A stretch of DNA of 37,448 nucleotides from Clostridiales bacterium (GTDB taxonomy: Bacteria; Bacillota; Clostridia; Oscillospirales; Oscillospiraceae). Shown here piece after piece: positions 23,639 to 32,609 of the stretch. The position numbers were made by a program, and so were the translations under genes. Positions within the stretch are counted from its first letter, which is position 1, and every line of letters begins with the position of its first letter. The notes under the pieces were generated by a model that worked only from the letters and a program-made list of their open reading frames with translations, had not been told where the DNA came from and made no database searches. The DNA lies in contig JALFUW010000010.1 of assembly GCA_022786995.1 (NCBI GenBank), positions 1 to 37,448 on the forward strand, written 5' to 3'.

Positions 23639-24931
23639 CGGTTGCCCATTTTTCCTTCTCGTCTTACAGAATTTGTAGAGCTCCTCCGCCGCCAGACGGG
23701 TTTTCGCCACGATGGGCTGTCCCTTGGGGAAGCAGTAGTACAGCCGCTGGTTGTCGCCGATGCAAATGGTATCGGCGATTTCGTACCAGTAATAGTCGGC
23801 GTACAGGCCGTAGCAGGTCTGGGGCTTCTGGGTATATCCCAGCTGTCCGTCACAGCCCGTCAGGTGGAAACCCTCCATATCATGGGTCAGATGCCCCTCC
23901 CCCACCCGGTAAATCGCCGAGAAATCCGCCATAATGGCGATGTCCACATCCGCTTCCATGCGGTAAGTACCGTTTTCCAGCTCACGCCGCACCTCCTGCC
24001 GCTCCCAGGCGTACCAGTCCGGGATGTGGGGGTATTCCGTCTGCCCTTCCAGCGCCCGCATTTGGCCCAGCGGGGTCAACTCCCACTGTTTTCCGCAGCC
24101 GTGGCAGGTGAGCATCGTCCCCTTGCCCTCCATTTTGCCTTCCTCGCCGCAGTGGGGGCACTTGTAGAGGATGCGGTGCAGGCCATCCGCCCGGAAGGGT
24201 TCGCTGATTTCCAGACCCTGCTCCTGCTGCCAGCGGAAATGATCGAAGGAAAAAGCCCTGTCCAGCCCGTCGGACAGCTCTTTCACGGTTTTCTCGCGGA
24301 TCTCCTGCCGGGTGTAGAGGAGCGTCGCTTTCGCGGTCACCGGGACAGCTTTTCTGACCTTCAATTCATTATATAAAGGATTCCGGGAGAAGGCGCCGAA
24401 GGTCTCGATCATCACCACCGGCACGTCGAATTTTTTTAGCAATACCCCCATTTTTCGCGGCAGCGGTGTGCAGGTGCCGTCAAAGGAATAGCTGGCCTCG
24501 GGATACATGAGCACGCTGGTTTTTAAGGTCTTGAAGCAGTACTCCATATCCTGCACCAGGGAAAAATCCGTGACGAATTTCCGGGTGGGCACGCAGCCGA
24601 TGGACCGCATGAGCCATTCCATCAGCCCGCCCAGCCCCACGAAGCCATCGCAGGTACATATAATATTGTAAGGCCGAGGGTAGAGAATGCGGCTGGCAAT
24701 CTGCAAATCCAGAAAGCAGGAGTGGTTCATGAGAATCAGGCAGGGTTCGTTTTTCGCAAGCAGCTCCATTCGTTCTGTTTCAAAATGAAAGTCGGTGCCA
24801 CTGAGGCCAAAGACGGCCAGGCATCGGATCAAGCTGCGCCAGAACAGCCCGGGCTTTCGGGGCTGCTTATGGGGATAAGGCGCGATGGCGGCAGCGTCGG
24901 AATAGCTTAAGGATTTCACGGTGGTTTTCAC
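23627..24931 (-). CDS. Lysophospholipid acyltransferase-like protein with zinc ribbon
   Basis: A 434-residue protein. The PlsC-type acyltransferase core has NHSCFLD with the HX4D catalytic pair (His70, Asp75) and PEASYSFDG (144-152) in place of the usual PEG motif. After it comes a zinc ribbon, CPHC (258-261) and CHGC (276-279), then about 150 residues of unassigned domain ending in an aromatic-rich stretch (YGLYADYYWYEI). Most PlsC enzymes are only about 240 residues, so the C-terminal half is an added module, perhaps for lipid or nucleic-acid binding (inference). A TTG further upstream is rejected because it overlaps the promoter -10; the GTG follows GGGGTGGG by 5 nt. The stop codon lies in a repeat end. 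Confidence 0.8.
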   Translation of the reverse strand: MKTTVKSLSYSDAAAIAPYPHKQPRKPGLFWRSLIRCLAVFGLSGTDFHFETERMELLAKNEPCLILMNHSCFLDLQIASRILYPRPYNIICTCDGFVGLGGLMEWLMRSIGCVPTRKFVTDFSLVQDMEYCFKTLKTSVLMYPEASYSFDGTCTPLPRKMGVLLKKFDVPVVMIETFGAFSRNPLYNELKVRKAVPVTAKATLLYTRQEIREKTVKELSDGLDRAFSFDHFRWQQEQGLEISEPFRADGLHRILYKCPHCGEEGKMEGKGTMLTCHGCGKQWELTPLGQMRALEGQTEYPHIPDWYAWERQEVRRELENGTYRMEADVDIAIMADFSAIYRVGEGHLTHDMEGFHLTGCDGQLGYTQKPQTCYGLYADYYWYEIADTICIGDNQRLYYCFPKGQPIVAKTRLAAEELYKFCKTRRKNGQPLSS

Positions 24932-24966
24932 GAAAACCCACCCCTTTCGGCTTCTTTTTCGGAAAA

Positions 24967-24995
24967 AGTATAGCAAAGATACCGTCAGCCGTCAA
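24967..24995 (-). promoter_or_regulatory. Promoter of the acyltransferase gene
   Basis: Minus strand TTGACG, 17-bp spacer, TATACT. The transcript would begin near 24960, about 28 nt above the GTG start. Confidence 0.7.
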
Positions 24996-25139
24996 CATCT
25001 GTATTTGCCCAGTATACACAATCCGCATTATATACGCCGTTTTCTGCATTTTTATCCATTGCAGTCAGTACCCATTTTTGCATATTATTTTCGGATATTT
25101 GTATATTAGCCTTGTTTGTTCCCTTTTTTGTGCATATAT

Positions 25140-25161
25140 ATCAGAACTTTTCTGATTTTTT
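25140..25161 (+). terminator. Terminator-like hairpin upstream of the amino-acid transporter
   Basis: Stem ATCAGAA/TTCTGAT with a 3-nt loop followed by six T. A weak upstream promoter (TTGCAT, 18 bp, TATATT) would give a transcript of only some 50 nt. The rest of the 340-bp intergenic region is AT-rich and shows only the two divergent promoters. Confidence 0.4.
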
Positions 25162-25185
25162 CTATAATATTGGTAATAACCATAA

Positions 25186-25214
25186 TTGACGTTCGATAGG
25201 AACAGCAGTATAAT
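25186..25214 (+). promoter_or_regulatory. Promoter of the amino-acid ABC transporter operon
   Basis: TTGACG, 17-bp spacer, TATAAT. The leader of about 50 nt contains a small perfect hairpin CCAAGTC/GACTTGG (25230-25247) just before the ribosome-binding site AAAGGAGAG. There is no T-box or riboswitch. Confidence 0.75.
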
Positions 25215-25273
25215 TCATTCATCAATTCACCAAGTCCCGTGACTTGGGAAACAAGAAAAGGAGAGTAATGATT

Positions 25274-26116
25274 ATGAAAAAGCTGTTTTCCATCGTCCTG
25301 GCCGCTCTGATGGTGGCCGCGTTGCTGGCTGGCTGCGGCTCCTCCACTGCCGAGACCAAGGCCCCTGAGACCACCGCTGCTCCCGCCGCGGCTGAGACCA
25401 CTGCCGCCCCCGCCGAGACTGAGGCTGCCGCCACTGCCTTCACCACCATTGAGGCTGGTAAGCTGATTATGTCCACCAACGCCGCCTTCCCTCCCTACGA
25501 GATGGTTGCCGATGACGGCTCCTTCGAGGGCATCGACGTGGAAATCGCCGGCGCCATCGCCAAGAAGCTGGGCTTGGAGCTGGTCGTGGACGACATGGAC
25601 TTCGACGCCGCGCTGCTGGCTGTGCAGCAGGGTAAGTCCGACATCGTCATGGCGGGCGTTACCGTCAACGAGGACCGCAAAATGGTTATGAACTTCTCTG
25701 ACACCTACGCCAAGGGCGTGCAGGTGGTCATCGTCAAGGAAGGCTCCGATGTGACCCTGGACAACCTGGGCGATCAGATGATCGGTACCCAGCGTGGCAC
25801 CACCGGCTACATCTACGCTTCCGGCGACTACGGTGAGGATCATGTCACCGCCTACGACAACGGCGCTTCCGCCGTGCAGGCTCTGGCTAACGGTCAGGTG
25901 GACTGCGTCATCATCGACTCCGCTCCTGCCGAGGCTTTCGTGGAAGCCAACCCCGGTCTGACCATTCTGGACACCGAGTACACCGTTGAGGATTACGCCA
26001 TCGGCCTGAACAAGGACAACACCGCTCTGCTGGAGGCCATCAACGGCGCTCTGAAGGAGCTGACCGAGGACGGCACCATCCCCGCCATCGTGGAGAAGTA
26101 CATCCCCACCAAGTAA
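25274..26116 (+). CDS. Amino-acid ABC transporter substrate-binding lipoprotein
   Basis: A 280-residue periplasmic-binding-protein-type lipoprotein of the polar amino-acid family (SBP_bac_3). The signal ends in lipobox LAGC (Cys21), followed by an Ala/Thr/Glu-rich linker to about residue 55. The core then shows NAAFPPYEMVADDGSFEGID, given by FPPYE and G.DVEIA, the repeat GKSDIVMAGVTVNEDR, and QRGTTGY. It captures an amino acid outside the membrane and hands it to the permease encoded next. The chosen ATG has 8-nt spacing from AAAGGAGAG; another ATG two codons earlier sits too close. Highly biased codons suggest strong expression. Confidence 0.93.
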   Translation: MKKLFSIVLAALMVAALLAGCGSSTAETKAPETTAAPAAAETTAAPAETEAAATAFTTIEAGKLIMSTNAAFPPYEMVADDGSFEGIDVEIAGAIAKKLGLELVVDDMDFDAALLAVQQGKSDIVMAGVTVNEDRKMVMNFSDTYAKGVQVVIVKEGSDVTLDNLGDQMIGTQRGTTGYIYASGDYGEDHVTAYDNGASAVQALANGQVDCVIIDSAPAEAFVEANPGLTILDTEYTVEDYAIGLNKDNTALLEAINGALKELTEDGTIPAIVEKYIPTK

Positions 26117-26138
26117 TTTTTCTTCCATTGCAACATCC

Positions 26139-26170
26139 GTATCAGGGACGGCGCAAGCCGCCCCTGATAC
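26139..26170 (+). terminator. Intra-operon hairpin between binding protein and permease
   Basis: Stem GTATCAGGG/CCCTGATAC with an inner CGGC/GCCG stem and GCAA loop, but no T tract. Such hairpins often protect or partly terminate the upstream message, so that more binding protein than permease is made. Confidence 0.55.
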
Positions 26171-26256
26171 AGCACTTTGGTTCTTTGCGGGAAGCCGCTT
26201 TTCAGGCGTTTTCCCGGAGAAAATCAACTGAATTATACAGAAACGGGAGTGAGTTT

Positions 26257-27018
26257 GTGGAACAGTACGAAGCATGGAAAGCCCTGCTCCGTGCCGGTGA
26301 AGCCACCGGCTGGCAGGAATTCTACGTCAAATTCTATCAGGCTTTCATCGACGGAAGCCGCTGGAAGCAGTATTTAAGCGGTGTGGGCACCACCCTGATG
26401 GTCACCGCCATGGCTCTGGCCATCGGTATCGTTCTGGGCATTCTGGTCGCCATGGTGCGTACCGCCCATGACCAGCAGCGCGCGGGCAAGCACAATCCCG
26501 TCCTGGGCGTGCTCAACGGCGTGTGTCAGGTCTACGTCACTGTCATTCGGGGCACGCCTATGATGGTGCAGCTGCTCATTATGGGCTTTGTCATCTTCTC
26601 TTCCTCCCGGAACTACACCATGGTGGGCGCTCTCACCCTGGGCATCAACTCCGGCGCTTACGTCTCCGAGATCATCCGGGGCGGCCTGATGGCGCTGGAT
26701 CCCGGTCAGGCGGAAGCTGGGCGGAGCTTAGGGCTAAATTATGTGGACACCATGCGTTTCATCGTCATTCCCCAGGCCTTTAAGGCAATCCTGCCCGCTC
26801 TGGGCAACGAATTCATCATTCTGCTGAAGGATACCTCCCTGATCACCGTCATCGGCGGCAAGGAGCTGGTCTACGCCGCTCAGGCCATTTACGGCAGAAC
26901 CTACGAGCAGATGTTCCCGTTGATCGGCATTGCCTGCATCTATCTGCTGCTGGTCATGATCTTCAGCTGGCTGCTGAGCATTCTGGAAAGGAGGCTGCGT
27001 CAAAGTGATCGACGTTAA
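26257..27018 (+). CDS. Amino-acid ABC transporter permease (HisM/GlnP type)
   Basis: A 253-residue membrane permease. It has about five helices and the cytoplasmic EAA loop for coupling to the ATPase ([19 protein letters not shown], with the E-A-G-x9 pattern near residue 150). [15 protein letters not shown] is also characteristic of polar amino-acid permeases. The GTG start follows GGGAG by 7 nt; in-frame starts further upstream would run into the intra-operon hairpin. It overlaps the ATPase gene by 14 nt. The substrate is set by the binding protein and cannot be named. Confidence 0.93.
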   Translation: MEQYEAWKALLRAGEATGWQEFYVKFYQAFIDGSRWKQYLSGVGTTLMVTAMALAIGIVLGILVAMVRTAHDQQRAGKHNPVLGVLNGVCQVYVTVIRGTPMMVQLLIMGFVIFSSSRNYTMVGALTLGINSGAYVSEIIRGGLMALDPGQAEAGRSLGLNYVDTMRFIVIPQAFKAILPALGNEFIILLKDTSLITVIGGKELVYAAQAIYGRTYEQMFPLIGIACIYLLLVMIFSWLLSILERRLRQSDRR

Positions 27019-27727
27019 AAACTTAAGCAAGTCCTTTGGCGACCATCTGGTGCTGGACGATATTTCCGAACACATCTATCCCGGCGACAAGGTGGTTATC
27101 ATCGGCCCCTCCGGCTCCGGCAAGTCCACCTTTCTTCGCAGCCTGAACCTGCTGGAGGAGCCTTCCGGCGGCAGCATCGTCTTTGACGGCGTGGAGATCA
27201 CCAGCCCCAAAACCGATATCGACAAGGTTCGCCGTCAGATGGGCATGGTGTTCCAGCACTTTAACCTGTTCCCCAACATGACCATCAAGAAGAACATCAC
27301 CCTGGCTCCCGTCCGCACAGGCCTCATGACCCAGGCGCAGGCCGACGAGAAGGCCATACAGCTGCTGCGCCGGGTGGGGTTGGAGGAAAAAGCCGACGCC
27401 TACCCCAACCAGCTCTCCGGCGGTCAGAAGCAGAGAATTGCCATCGTCCGGGCATTGGCCATGAATCCCAAGGTCATGCTCTTTGACGAGCCGACCTCCG
27501 CCCTTGACCCGGAAATGGTTGGCGAGGTGCTGGCCGTTATGAAGGAGCTGGCTGCCGACGGTATGACCATGGTGGTGGTCACCCACGAGATGGGCTTTGC
27601 CCGGGAGGTGGGAAACCGCATTCTCTTTATGGACGGCGGCAAAATCGTGGAGCAGGGTACGCCTGACGCCGTGTTTAACCACCCCCAGAACCCCAGACTC
27701 CGGGATTTCCTGTCCAAGGTGCTGTAA
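27005..27727 (+). CDS. Amino-acid ABC transporter ATP-binding protein (GlnQ/HisP type)
   Basis: A 240-residue ATPase powering import. It contains Walker [10 protein letters not shown] (near 34-42), Q-loop [11 protein letters not shown], signature LSGGQKQR, Walker [21 protein letters not shown] and VTHEMGFA with the H-loop histidine; all are typical of the polar amino-acid class. It starts at GTG inside the permease gene, with AAAGGAGG 10 nt upstream, and is the last gene of the three-gene operon. A palindromic repeat whose right end is followed by TTTTT lies just after the stop and could end transcription. Confidence 0.95.
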   Translation: MIDVKNLSKSFGDHLVLDDISEHIYPGDKVVIIGPSGSGKSTFLRSLNLLEEPSGGSIVFDGVEITSPKTDIDKVRRQMGMVFQHFNLFPNMTIKKNITLAPVRTGLMTQAQADEKAIQLLRRVGLEEKADAYPNQLSGGQKQRIAIVRALAMNPKVMLFDEPTSALDPEMVGEVLAVMKELAADGMTMVVVTHEMGFAREVGNRILFMDGGKIVEQGTPDAVFNHPQNPRLRDFLSKVL

Positions 27728-27736
27728 TCAAAAAAT

Positions 27737-27844
27737 AGCTGTCATTCCGAGCCAGCGCGCACGCTGGCGTGGGAATCCGTTCTCCCCGAAAAGGATGCGG
27801 ATTGCCACACCAGTGACGTCGGTCACTGGTTCGCAATGACAGCT
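27737..27844. repeat. MITE-like palindromic element, TGTCATT family, copy 2
   Basis: Terminal inverted repeat AGCTGTCATT/AATGACAGCT, preceded by A-rich and followed by T-rich sequence. Arms: GAGCCAGCG and CGCTGGCGTGGGAATCCG on the left, GCGGATTGCCACACCAGTG on the right. In orientation it is the reverse of copy 1. With its flanking A and T runs it can act as a two-way terminator between the transporter operon and the convergent ArsR gene. Confidence 0.8.
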
Positions 27845-27857
27845 TTTTCGTTTTCTC

Positions 27858-28151
27858 TTACTCCAAAACGTGCTCAAGGCCCATCTGCAAAATGGTCTTC
27901 ACATGGTCGTCCGCCAGAGAATAGAGAATGTTCTTCCCCTCCCGGCGGAACTTGATCAGCTGCATCTGCTTGAGGATTCGCAGCTGGTGGGAAATCGCGC
28001 TCTGACTCAAGGACACCTTGTCCGCAATGTCTGTGACGCACAGCTCCTCCACCGCCAGCAGCGACAGAATATGCACGCGGGTGGCATCGGCAAAGCCCTT
28101 GAAAAGCTCCGCGATATCCTCCATCGTTTCTTTTTTCGGAACCGTCTGCAC
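27858..28151 (-). CDS. ArsR/SmtB-family repressor, probable zinc sensor
   Basis: A 97-residue winged-helix repressor. The recognition helix is VSLSQSAISHQLRIL (about 46-60). The last helix carries Asp81-x-His83-x10-His94-xx-Glu97, which fits the alpha-5 site of zinc sensors such as CzrA. The alpha-3 thiol motif is reduced to ELCVTD with one Cys, which argues against cadmium/lead or arsenic sensing. The start is GTG, with AGGAGG 7 nt upstream. No efflux pump is adjacent, so its targets lie elsewhere; it has its own promoter. Confidence 0.88.
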   Translation of the reverse strand: MQTVPKKETMEDIAELFKGFADATRVHILSLLAVEELCVTDIADKVSLSQSAISHQLRILKQMQLIKFRREGKNILYSLADDHVKTILQMGLEHVLE

Positions 28152-28181
28152 GCGACTCCCTCCTTCATTGGCTTTCTCCCT

Positions 28182-28210
28182 ATTTTACCGTAGAAACGTG
28201 AAATATGCAA
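28182..28210 (-). promoter_or_regulatory. Promoter of the ArsR-family gene
   Basis: Minus strand TTGCAT, 17-bp spacer, TAAAAT. No clear 12-2-12 operator typical of zinc sensors is visible over it. Confidence 0.6.
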
Positions 28211-28381
28211 CCACTTCTTTCCGATTTTTCCCCGGGATTCCGGGATATCCTGATACGGAGGGCAAATGCGACATTTTCTATTAACTTTTTCTTAAAAGTC
28301 TATGCAAACGGGAAGAAATGTGTTATAGTATATAGGCTTTATGATCTAATTTTATGCGCATTTTGAAAGAGGCGATACGAT

Positions 28382-29476
28382 TTGAACGAATTATCCCGAA
28401 TTTCCGTGGTTCTTCCCTCCCTTGACCCGGACGAAAAGCTCGTGGCCGTGGTGGATGGACTGCTCCAAGTTGGCTTTACCGATATCATTCTGGTGAACGA
28501 CGGCAGCAAGGCCGAAAATCTGCACTATTTCACCGATCTTGCCGCCCAGCATCCTGAAATTTCCCTGCTCCATCATGAGGTTAATAAGGGCAAGGGCGCG
28601 GCGCTGAAGAACGCTTTCCGCTATTTCCTTGAAAACCGCCCCGATGGCCTGGGTGTTGTCACCGTGGACGGAGACAACCAGCACCACCCGGAGGACACCA
28701 AGGCCTGCTGCCAGCATATGCTGGAAACCGGTCGGGTCACCCTTGGCTGCCGGGACTTTACCCTTGACCACGTCCCGGCCCGGAGCCGCTTCGGCAACCA
28801 CACCACCTCCGCCATTTTCAAGCTCTTTGTGGGCATGACCATCTCCGACACCCAGACCGGCCTGCGGGCCATCCCCCGGGACGTGGTGGAAAAGATTGTG
28901 ACGGTTTACGGCGACCGCTTTGAGTATGAAACCAATATGCTGCTGGCCTTTAAGGACAAGGGCATTGACTTCGACGAAGTCAAAATCCGCACCGTCTATA
29001 TTGAGGAGAACAAAAGCTCCCATTTCCGGGTGATTCATGATTCCTGGCGGATATACAAGCTGATTCTGGCCCATTTCTTCCGCTACACCCTCAGCTCCCT
29101 TGTCAGCGCGGTGGTGGATACCCTGTGCTATGGTTTGCTTGACAATGTGCTCCCCCTGACTGGTATGGCTCTGACCGCCACAGCGGGGGTGGGCGCGAGG
29201 GTCGTGTCGTCGCTGCTCAACTTCTTCCTCAATAAGCAGCTGGTGTTCCAGACGGACGTGGACACCAAAAAGGCCATGCTCAAGTATTATATGCTGGCCC
29301 TGCCCCAGATGGCGGTGCAGGTGCTGCTGACGCAAGGTGTCTACACTCTGCTGCGCATCGGCGAGGGCGCCGGTGTCCTGCGCACCGTCATCTACGCCAT
29401 CGTCATGACCGTGTTATACTTCGTAAGCTACATGATCCAGCAGCGCTGGGTCTTCGCTCCCCAGAAATCCAAGTGA
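28382..29476 (+). CDS. GT2 glycosyltransferase fused to a GtrA domain
   Basis: A 364-residue fusion. Residues 5-210 are a family-2 glycosyltransferase (VVLPSLDPDE, ILVNDGS, NKGKGAALK, DGDNQH as the metal-binding acidic motif at 96-101, and DTQTGLRAIP), as in dolichol/polyprenyl-phosphate sugar synthases. Residues about 232-358 form four helices of a GtrA domain, ending in the typical FLNKQLVF and QQRWVF segments. The fusion could make a polyprenyl-phosphate sugar and flip it outward in one polypeptide. The TTG start has AGAGGCGA about 9 nt upstream. It leads a four-gene operon with an NAGPA-type glycosidase, a Pro-rich membrane protein and a PAP2 phosphatase. Confidence 0.9.
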   Translation: MNELSRISVVLPSLDPDEKLVAVVDGLLQVGFTDIILVNDGSKAENLHYFTDLAAQHPEISLLHHEVNKGKGAALKNAFRYFLENRPDGLGVVTVDGDNQHHPEDTKACCQHMLETGRVTLGCRDFTLDHVPARSRFGNHTTSAIFKLFVGMTISDTQTGLRAIPRDVVEKIVTVYGDRFEYETNMLLAFKDKGIDFDEVKIRTVYIEENKSSHFRVIHDSWRIYKLILAHFFRYTLSSLVSAVVDTLCYGLLDNVLPLTGMALTATAGVGARVVSSLLNFFLNKQLVFQTDVDTKKAMLKYYMLALPQMAVQVLLTQGVYTLLRIGEGAGVLRTVIYAIVMTVLYFVSYMIQQRWVFAPQKSK

Positions 29477-29488
29477 GAGGTTACCGCT

Positions 29489-30658
29489 ATGAGTAAGAAA
29501 AACATGAGCCCAACGCCGGAAAACGACGCCGGGATGCCGTCCAAGAAGAAAAAGAAGAAGGGCAGCGGCCTGCTGGGCCGGATCATCCGCCGATTCTTCC
29601 TTGTGCTGTTTACGGTGGTCATTCTCGCCGTGGCAGCCCTGGTGCTGGTGATGAATCTGGTATTCAACGGCCCCTCCCCCGCCGCTCGGGACATGCTGAC
29701 CATGACTCTGATCGAAGCCAGCGCCACCAAATGGGTGCCCGCCCTGTTTCTCGGGGAGGATACCGTTGCGGAAATCCGCACAGGCACGGTGGAGAACACC
29801 GATCTGGAGGATAATGTCACCGATACCACAAAGGTCATCATTCAGGCAAATAACGTGATCACCGGCGAAAGCAATGAGTGGGACAACTATCCCGACGGCG
29901 TGCGCATTGAGCACCGTTTCGGCGATACCTACAACGCCCACATCATGATTGTCCGCGACCCGGCGCAGGTCTATATGGGCATCTCCACCGATAAGGGTTT
30001 CTCCACCGCCATTCCCGGCAAGCGTCTGACGGAGGTCATGGAGGAGAACCCCGACTGCGTTGCCGCCATCAATGCAGGTGCCTTTAACGATGACGGAACC
30101 GGCGGCTCCTATGTAGGCAGCACCCCGCTGGGACTGGTCATGTCGGGCAGCAAGTGTGTCTGGACCAGCGGCAAGCAGCCCGGTCTGGAGGGCTTTGCCG
30201 GCTTTACCGAGGATAATATTCTGGTGGTCTCCAAGACCAACCTGACCCAGGCTCAGGCCGAGGAAATGAAGATCCGGGACGGCTGCTGCTTTGGCCCTGC
30301 CCTGCTGGTCAATGGCGAAGTCAACCTGCAGGCATACAATGACCCCTCCGGCAAGGGCAATCCCCGCACCGCCATCGGTCAGCGCAGCGACGGCTCTGTT
30401 ATTTTCGTCTGTGCCGACGGACGTCAGGTCGGTTCGCTGGGCGCCAGCTATGCCGATATCATCGATATCATGCTGGAATACGGCGCTGTCAACGCCTGCA
30501 ATATGGACGGCGGCTCCTCCTCCGTCATGATGTACCGGGATACCTACGGCAAGCTGGGCCAAGCCAGTCAGGAGGCCGTATTTGTCAATGTCCCGTCTCT
30601 GATTCAATCTAAGCCCAGACGGATGCCGAACTTCTGGATGGTTCGGCCCGCATCTTAA
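29489..30658 (+). CDS. Membrane-anchored phosphodiester glycosidase (NAGPA-like)
   Basis: A 389-residue protein. A Lys-rich cytoplasmic tail (17-27) precedes one transmembrane helix (about 35-58), so the catalytic domain lies outside. The domain (about 130-375) has the PF09992 pattern: AAINAGAFNDDGTGG, PLGLVMS, GPALLVNGE, NPRTAIGQRSDG and CNMDGGSSSVM. The family includes the enzyme that uncovers mannose-6-phosphate in animals and bacterial enzymes on exopolysaccharide or teichoic acid. It would cleave sugar-phosphodiester bonds at the cell surface, which fits the neighbouring glycosyltransferase and PAP2 phosphatase. The start follows GAGAGG by 8 nt. Confidence 0.9.
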   Translation: MSKKNMSPTPENDAGMPSKKKKKKGSGLLGRIIRRFFLVLFTVVILAVAALVLVMNLVFNGPSPAARDMLTMTLIEASATKWVPALFLGEDTVAEIRTGTVENTDLEDNVTDTTKVIIQANNVITGESNEWDNYPDGVRIEHRFGDTYNAHIMIVRDPAQVYMGISTDKGFSTAIPGKRLTEVMEENPDCVAAINAGAFNDDGTGGSYVGSTPLGLVMSGSKCVWTSGKQPGLEGFAGFTEDNILVVSKTNLTQAQAEEMKIRDGCCFGPALLVNGEVNLQAYNDPSGKGNPRTAIGQRSDGSVIFVCADGRQVGSLGASYADIIDIMLEYGAVNACNMDGGSSSVMMYRDTYGKLGQASQEAVFVNVPSLIQSKPRRMPNFWMVRPAS

Positions 30659-30675
30659 GGAAAGGGGTGTAAGGC

Positions 30676-32607
30676 ATGAAGAAAAAAGACGATTTTGATA
30701 TGGATCTGGACATGGATGTCACCGAGCCTGCCCCCAAGGAAAAGCCCTTCTCCTTCAACGATCTGGATCTGGGCCTGGATATGGACTTAAGCTGGCTGGA
30801 TGATATCGACGAAACCGCTCCGGCGGAAGCGCCCAAGGCGGCGCCTGTGAAGGCGCCTCCCGTGAAGCGCCCCGCCCCGGCGCAGCCTGCCCCTGCCGCT
30901 AAGAAACCCGTAGCCCCCCAGCAGAGCGCTCCCGGAAAGCCTGCCTCTGCCCCGCAGCGGCCGGCAAGCAGTCAGCGTCCCGCCGGTCAGCGGCCTGCGC
31001 AGCAGAACCCCAACGTTCAGCGGCCCGGAAACCCTCAGCGCCCCGCAGGTGCTCAGCCCGGCGGCAATGCCCAGCGGCCCAATGGAGCCAAGGCTCCCGC
31101 GAAGCGTCCCACTCCTCCCGCGGAGCAGCCCGCGGCGAAAAAGAAGAAGTCCGGCCCCCGGCTGGGCGGCGTGATCTTCTACACGCTGTACTTTATGTTT
31201 ATCCTGATCTTCTTCCTGGCCACCTTTCTCGGCCTGACGTGGCTCCACGGCTGGCTGACGGATTATGAAATGGCCCAGCCCGATGGAAAGGCCGAGCAGG
31301 TCTTCACCCAGCTGTTCACCGACCCCGACTGGGGTGCGCTGTACGATGCCGCCGGAGCCAAGGACTCCGCCTATGAGGGCAGAGACGCCTACGTCACCTA
31401 TATGGAGGACAAGGTGGGAGATTCCCAGCTTAACTATCTGGAAACCTCTGCGGGTCTGTCCGGCAATAAGAAGTACCTGGTTCGGCTGGATAAGGAAAAG
31501 GTAGCCTCCTTCACGCTGGTAGACAAGGCCAAAAACGAAAACGAAGATATGACCAACAAGTTTAAGAACATGAGTCGGATTCCCGACTGGCAGCTGGGCG
31601 CTGTGGAGGTGTTCTTCAACCGTGAGGGGACTTATTATATCGAGAAGCTGGATGGTCACACCGCCTATGTCAACGATGTGCCCCTGACCGATGAAATGAC
31701 CATTCAGGTGGCCACCACCCTTGCGGAAAAGTATCTGCCCGAGGGCACTACGGGCGTCAGCATGTGCACCCAGCAGATCGACGGTCTGATGGCCCAGCCC
31801 ACCGTCACCATCTTTGACAAGTCCGGCAAGCAGATGGAGGTCACCTACGACGAAGCAACCCGAACCTTCACCGAGCGCTTAGAAAGCAACACCATGAGTG
31901 ACGATCAGCGGGAAGCTGCCATCAAGGCAGCGGAAACCTATTGCAACTGGATGCTTGCTGTGGACAATGATCGCGGACACGCGGCACAGATTCTTGACCC
32001 CACCGGCAGTGCTTACAAGGATCTGACCAGCATCCCCCGTGATCAGCTGTGGGTGCAGAGCAACAACGGCTTCACCTATGATAATATCAACGTTTCGGAC
32101 TTTGCTCTGTACGCAGGCGATATCTTCTCCGTCCGGGTTACGCTGGATGTGAACGTCACCCGCACCGACGGCACTATCAAAAACTATCCCTTCAACTCCA
32201 GTATGTTCTTCCGCAAGAGCGACACCGGCAAATGGATGTGCTTCAATACCACCAATGTGGACGTTTCCCAGCCCGTTGGCCGTGTCCGGCTGACCTTCAT
32301 GAATGGGGAAAACGAGGTTCACAGTCAGTTCTACGGTACCGACTCCAAGGAGATCGTCACCCCCGTGGTGCCCACACCCGAAGGGAAGGTCTTCACCGGC
32401 TGGGTCACCATTGAGAAGGATGACAACGGCGCAATGGTCTACAACCTGCAGTTCCAGCCCGACGAGGAAGGCAAGGTCGCCATTCCTGAGGGCACCATCC
32501 TCAAGCCCATGACCCTGTACGCCCTGTTCCAGAACCCTGGCGAACAGACCACAGCCCCGGCATCCGCGGAGGAATCCACGGATGCCCCTGAAACGGAAGG
32601 AGCGTAA
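30676..32607 (+). CDS. Unknown single-pass membrane protein with Pro/Ala/Gln-rich cytoplasmic domain
   Basis: A 643-residue protein of no family I recognise. Residues 1-47 are very acidic (alternating Asp/Leu/Met). Residues 48-155 are Pro/Ala/Gln/Arg-rich, low complexity. A KKKK stop leads to one transmembrane helix (about 163-188), and some 450 residues lie outside. The external part has two similar-sounding NTF2-like stretches (EQVFTQLFTDPDWGALYDAAG near 208-230, and ETYCNWMLAVDNDRGHAAQI near 420), which may be duplicate domains (inference). Near residue 575, GKVFTGWVT then LKPMTLYALF resemble an InlB/Listeria-Bacteroides repeat. A Thr/Ala/Glu tail ends the protein. It could be a scaffold joining inner and outer steps of the operon's glycan pathway. 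Confidence 0.75.
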   Translation: MKKKDDFDMDLDMDVTEPAPKEKPFSFNDLDLGLDMDLSWLDDIDETAPAEAPKAAPVKAPPVKRPAPAQPAPAAKKPVAPQQSAPGKPASAPQRPASSQRPAGQRPAQQNPNVQRPGNPQRPAGAQPGGNAQRPNGAKAPAKRPTPPAEQPAAKKKKSGPRLGGVIFYTLYFMFILIFFLATFLGLTWLHGWLTDYEMAQPDGKAEQVFTQLFTDPDWGALYDAAGAKDSAYEGRDAYVTYMEDKVGDSQLNYLETSAGLSGNKKYLVRLDKEKVASFTLVDKAKNENEDMTNKFKNMSRIPDWQLGAVEVFFNREGTYYIEKLDGHTAYVNDVPLTDEMTIQVATTLAEKYLPEGTTGVSMCTQQIDGLMAQPTVTIFDKSGKQMEVTYDEATRTFTERLESNTMSDDQREAAIKAAETYCNWMLAVDNDRGHAAQILDPTGSAYKDLTSIPRDQLWVQSNNGFTYDNINVSDFALYAGDIFSVRVTLDVNVTRTDGTIKNYPFNSSMFFRKSDTGKWMCFNTTNVDVSQPVGRVRLTFMNGENEVHSQFYGTDSKEIVTPVVPTPEGKVFTGWVTIEKDDNGAMVYNLQFQPDEEGKVAIPEGTILKPMTLYALFQNPGEQTTAPASAEESTDAPETEGA

Positions 32608-32609
32608 CC

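Noticed and set aside
25215..25273. T-box or other amino-acid-sensing leader before the ABC importer
   Set aside because: The leader is about 50 nt with just one 7-bp hairpin; no T-box specifier or antiterminator sequence is present.
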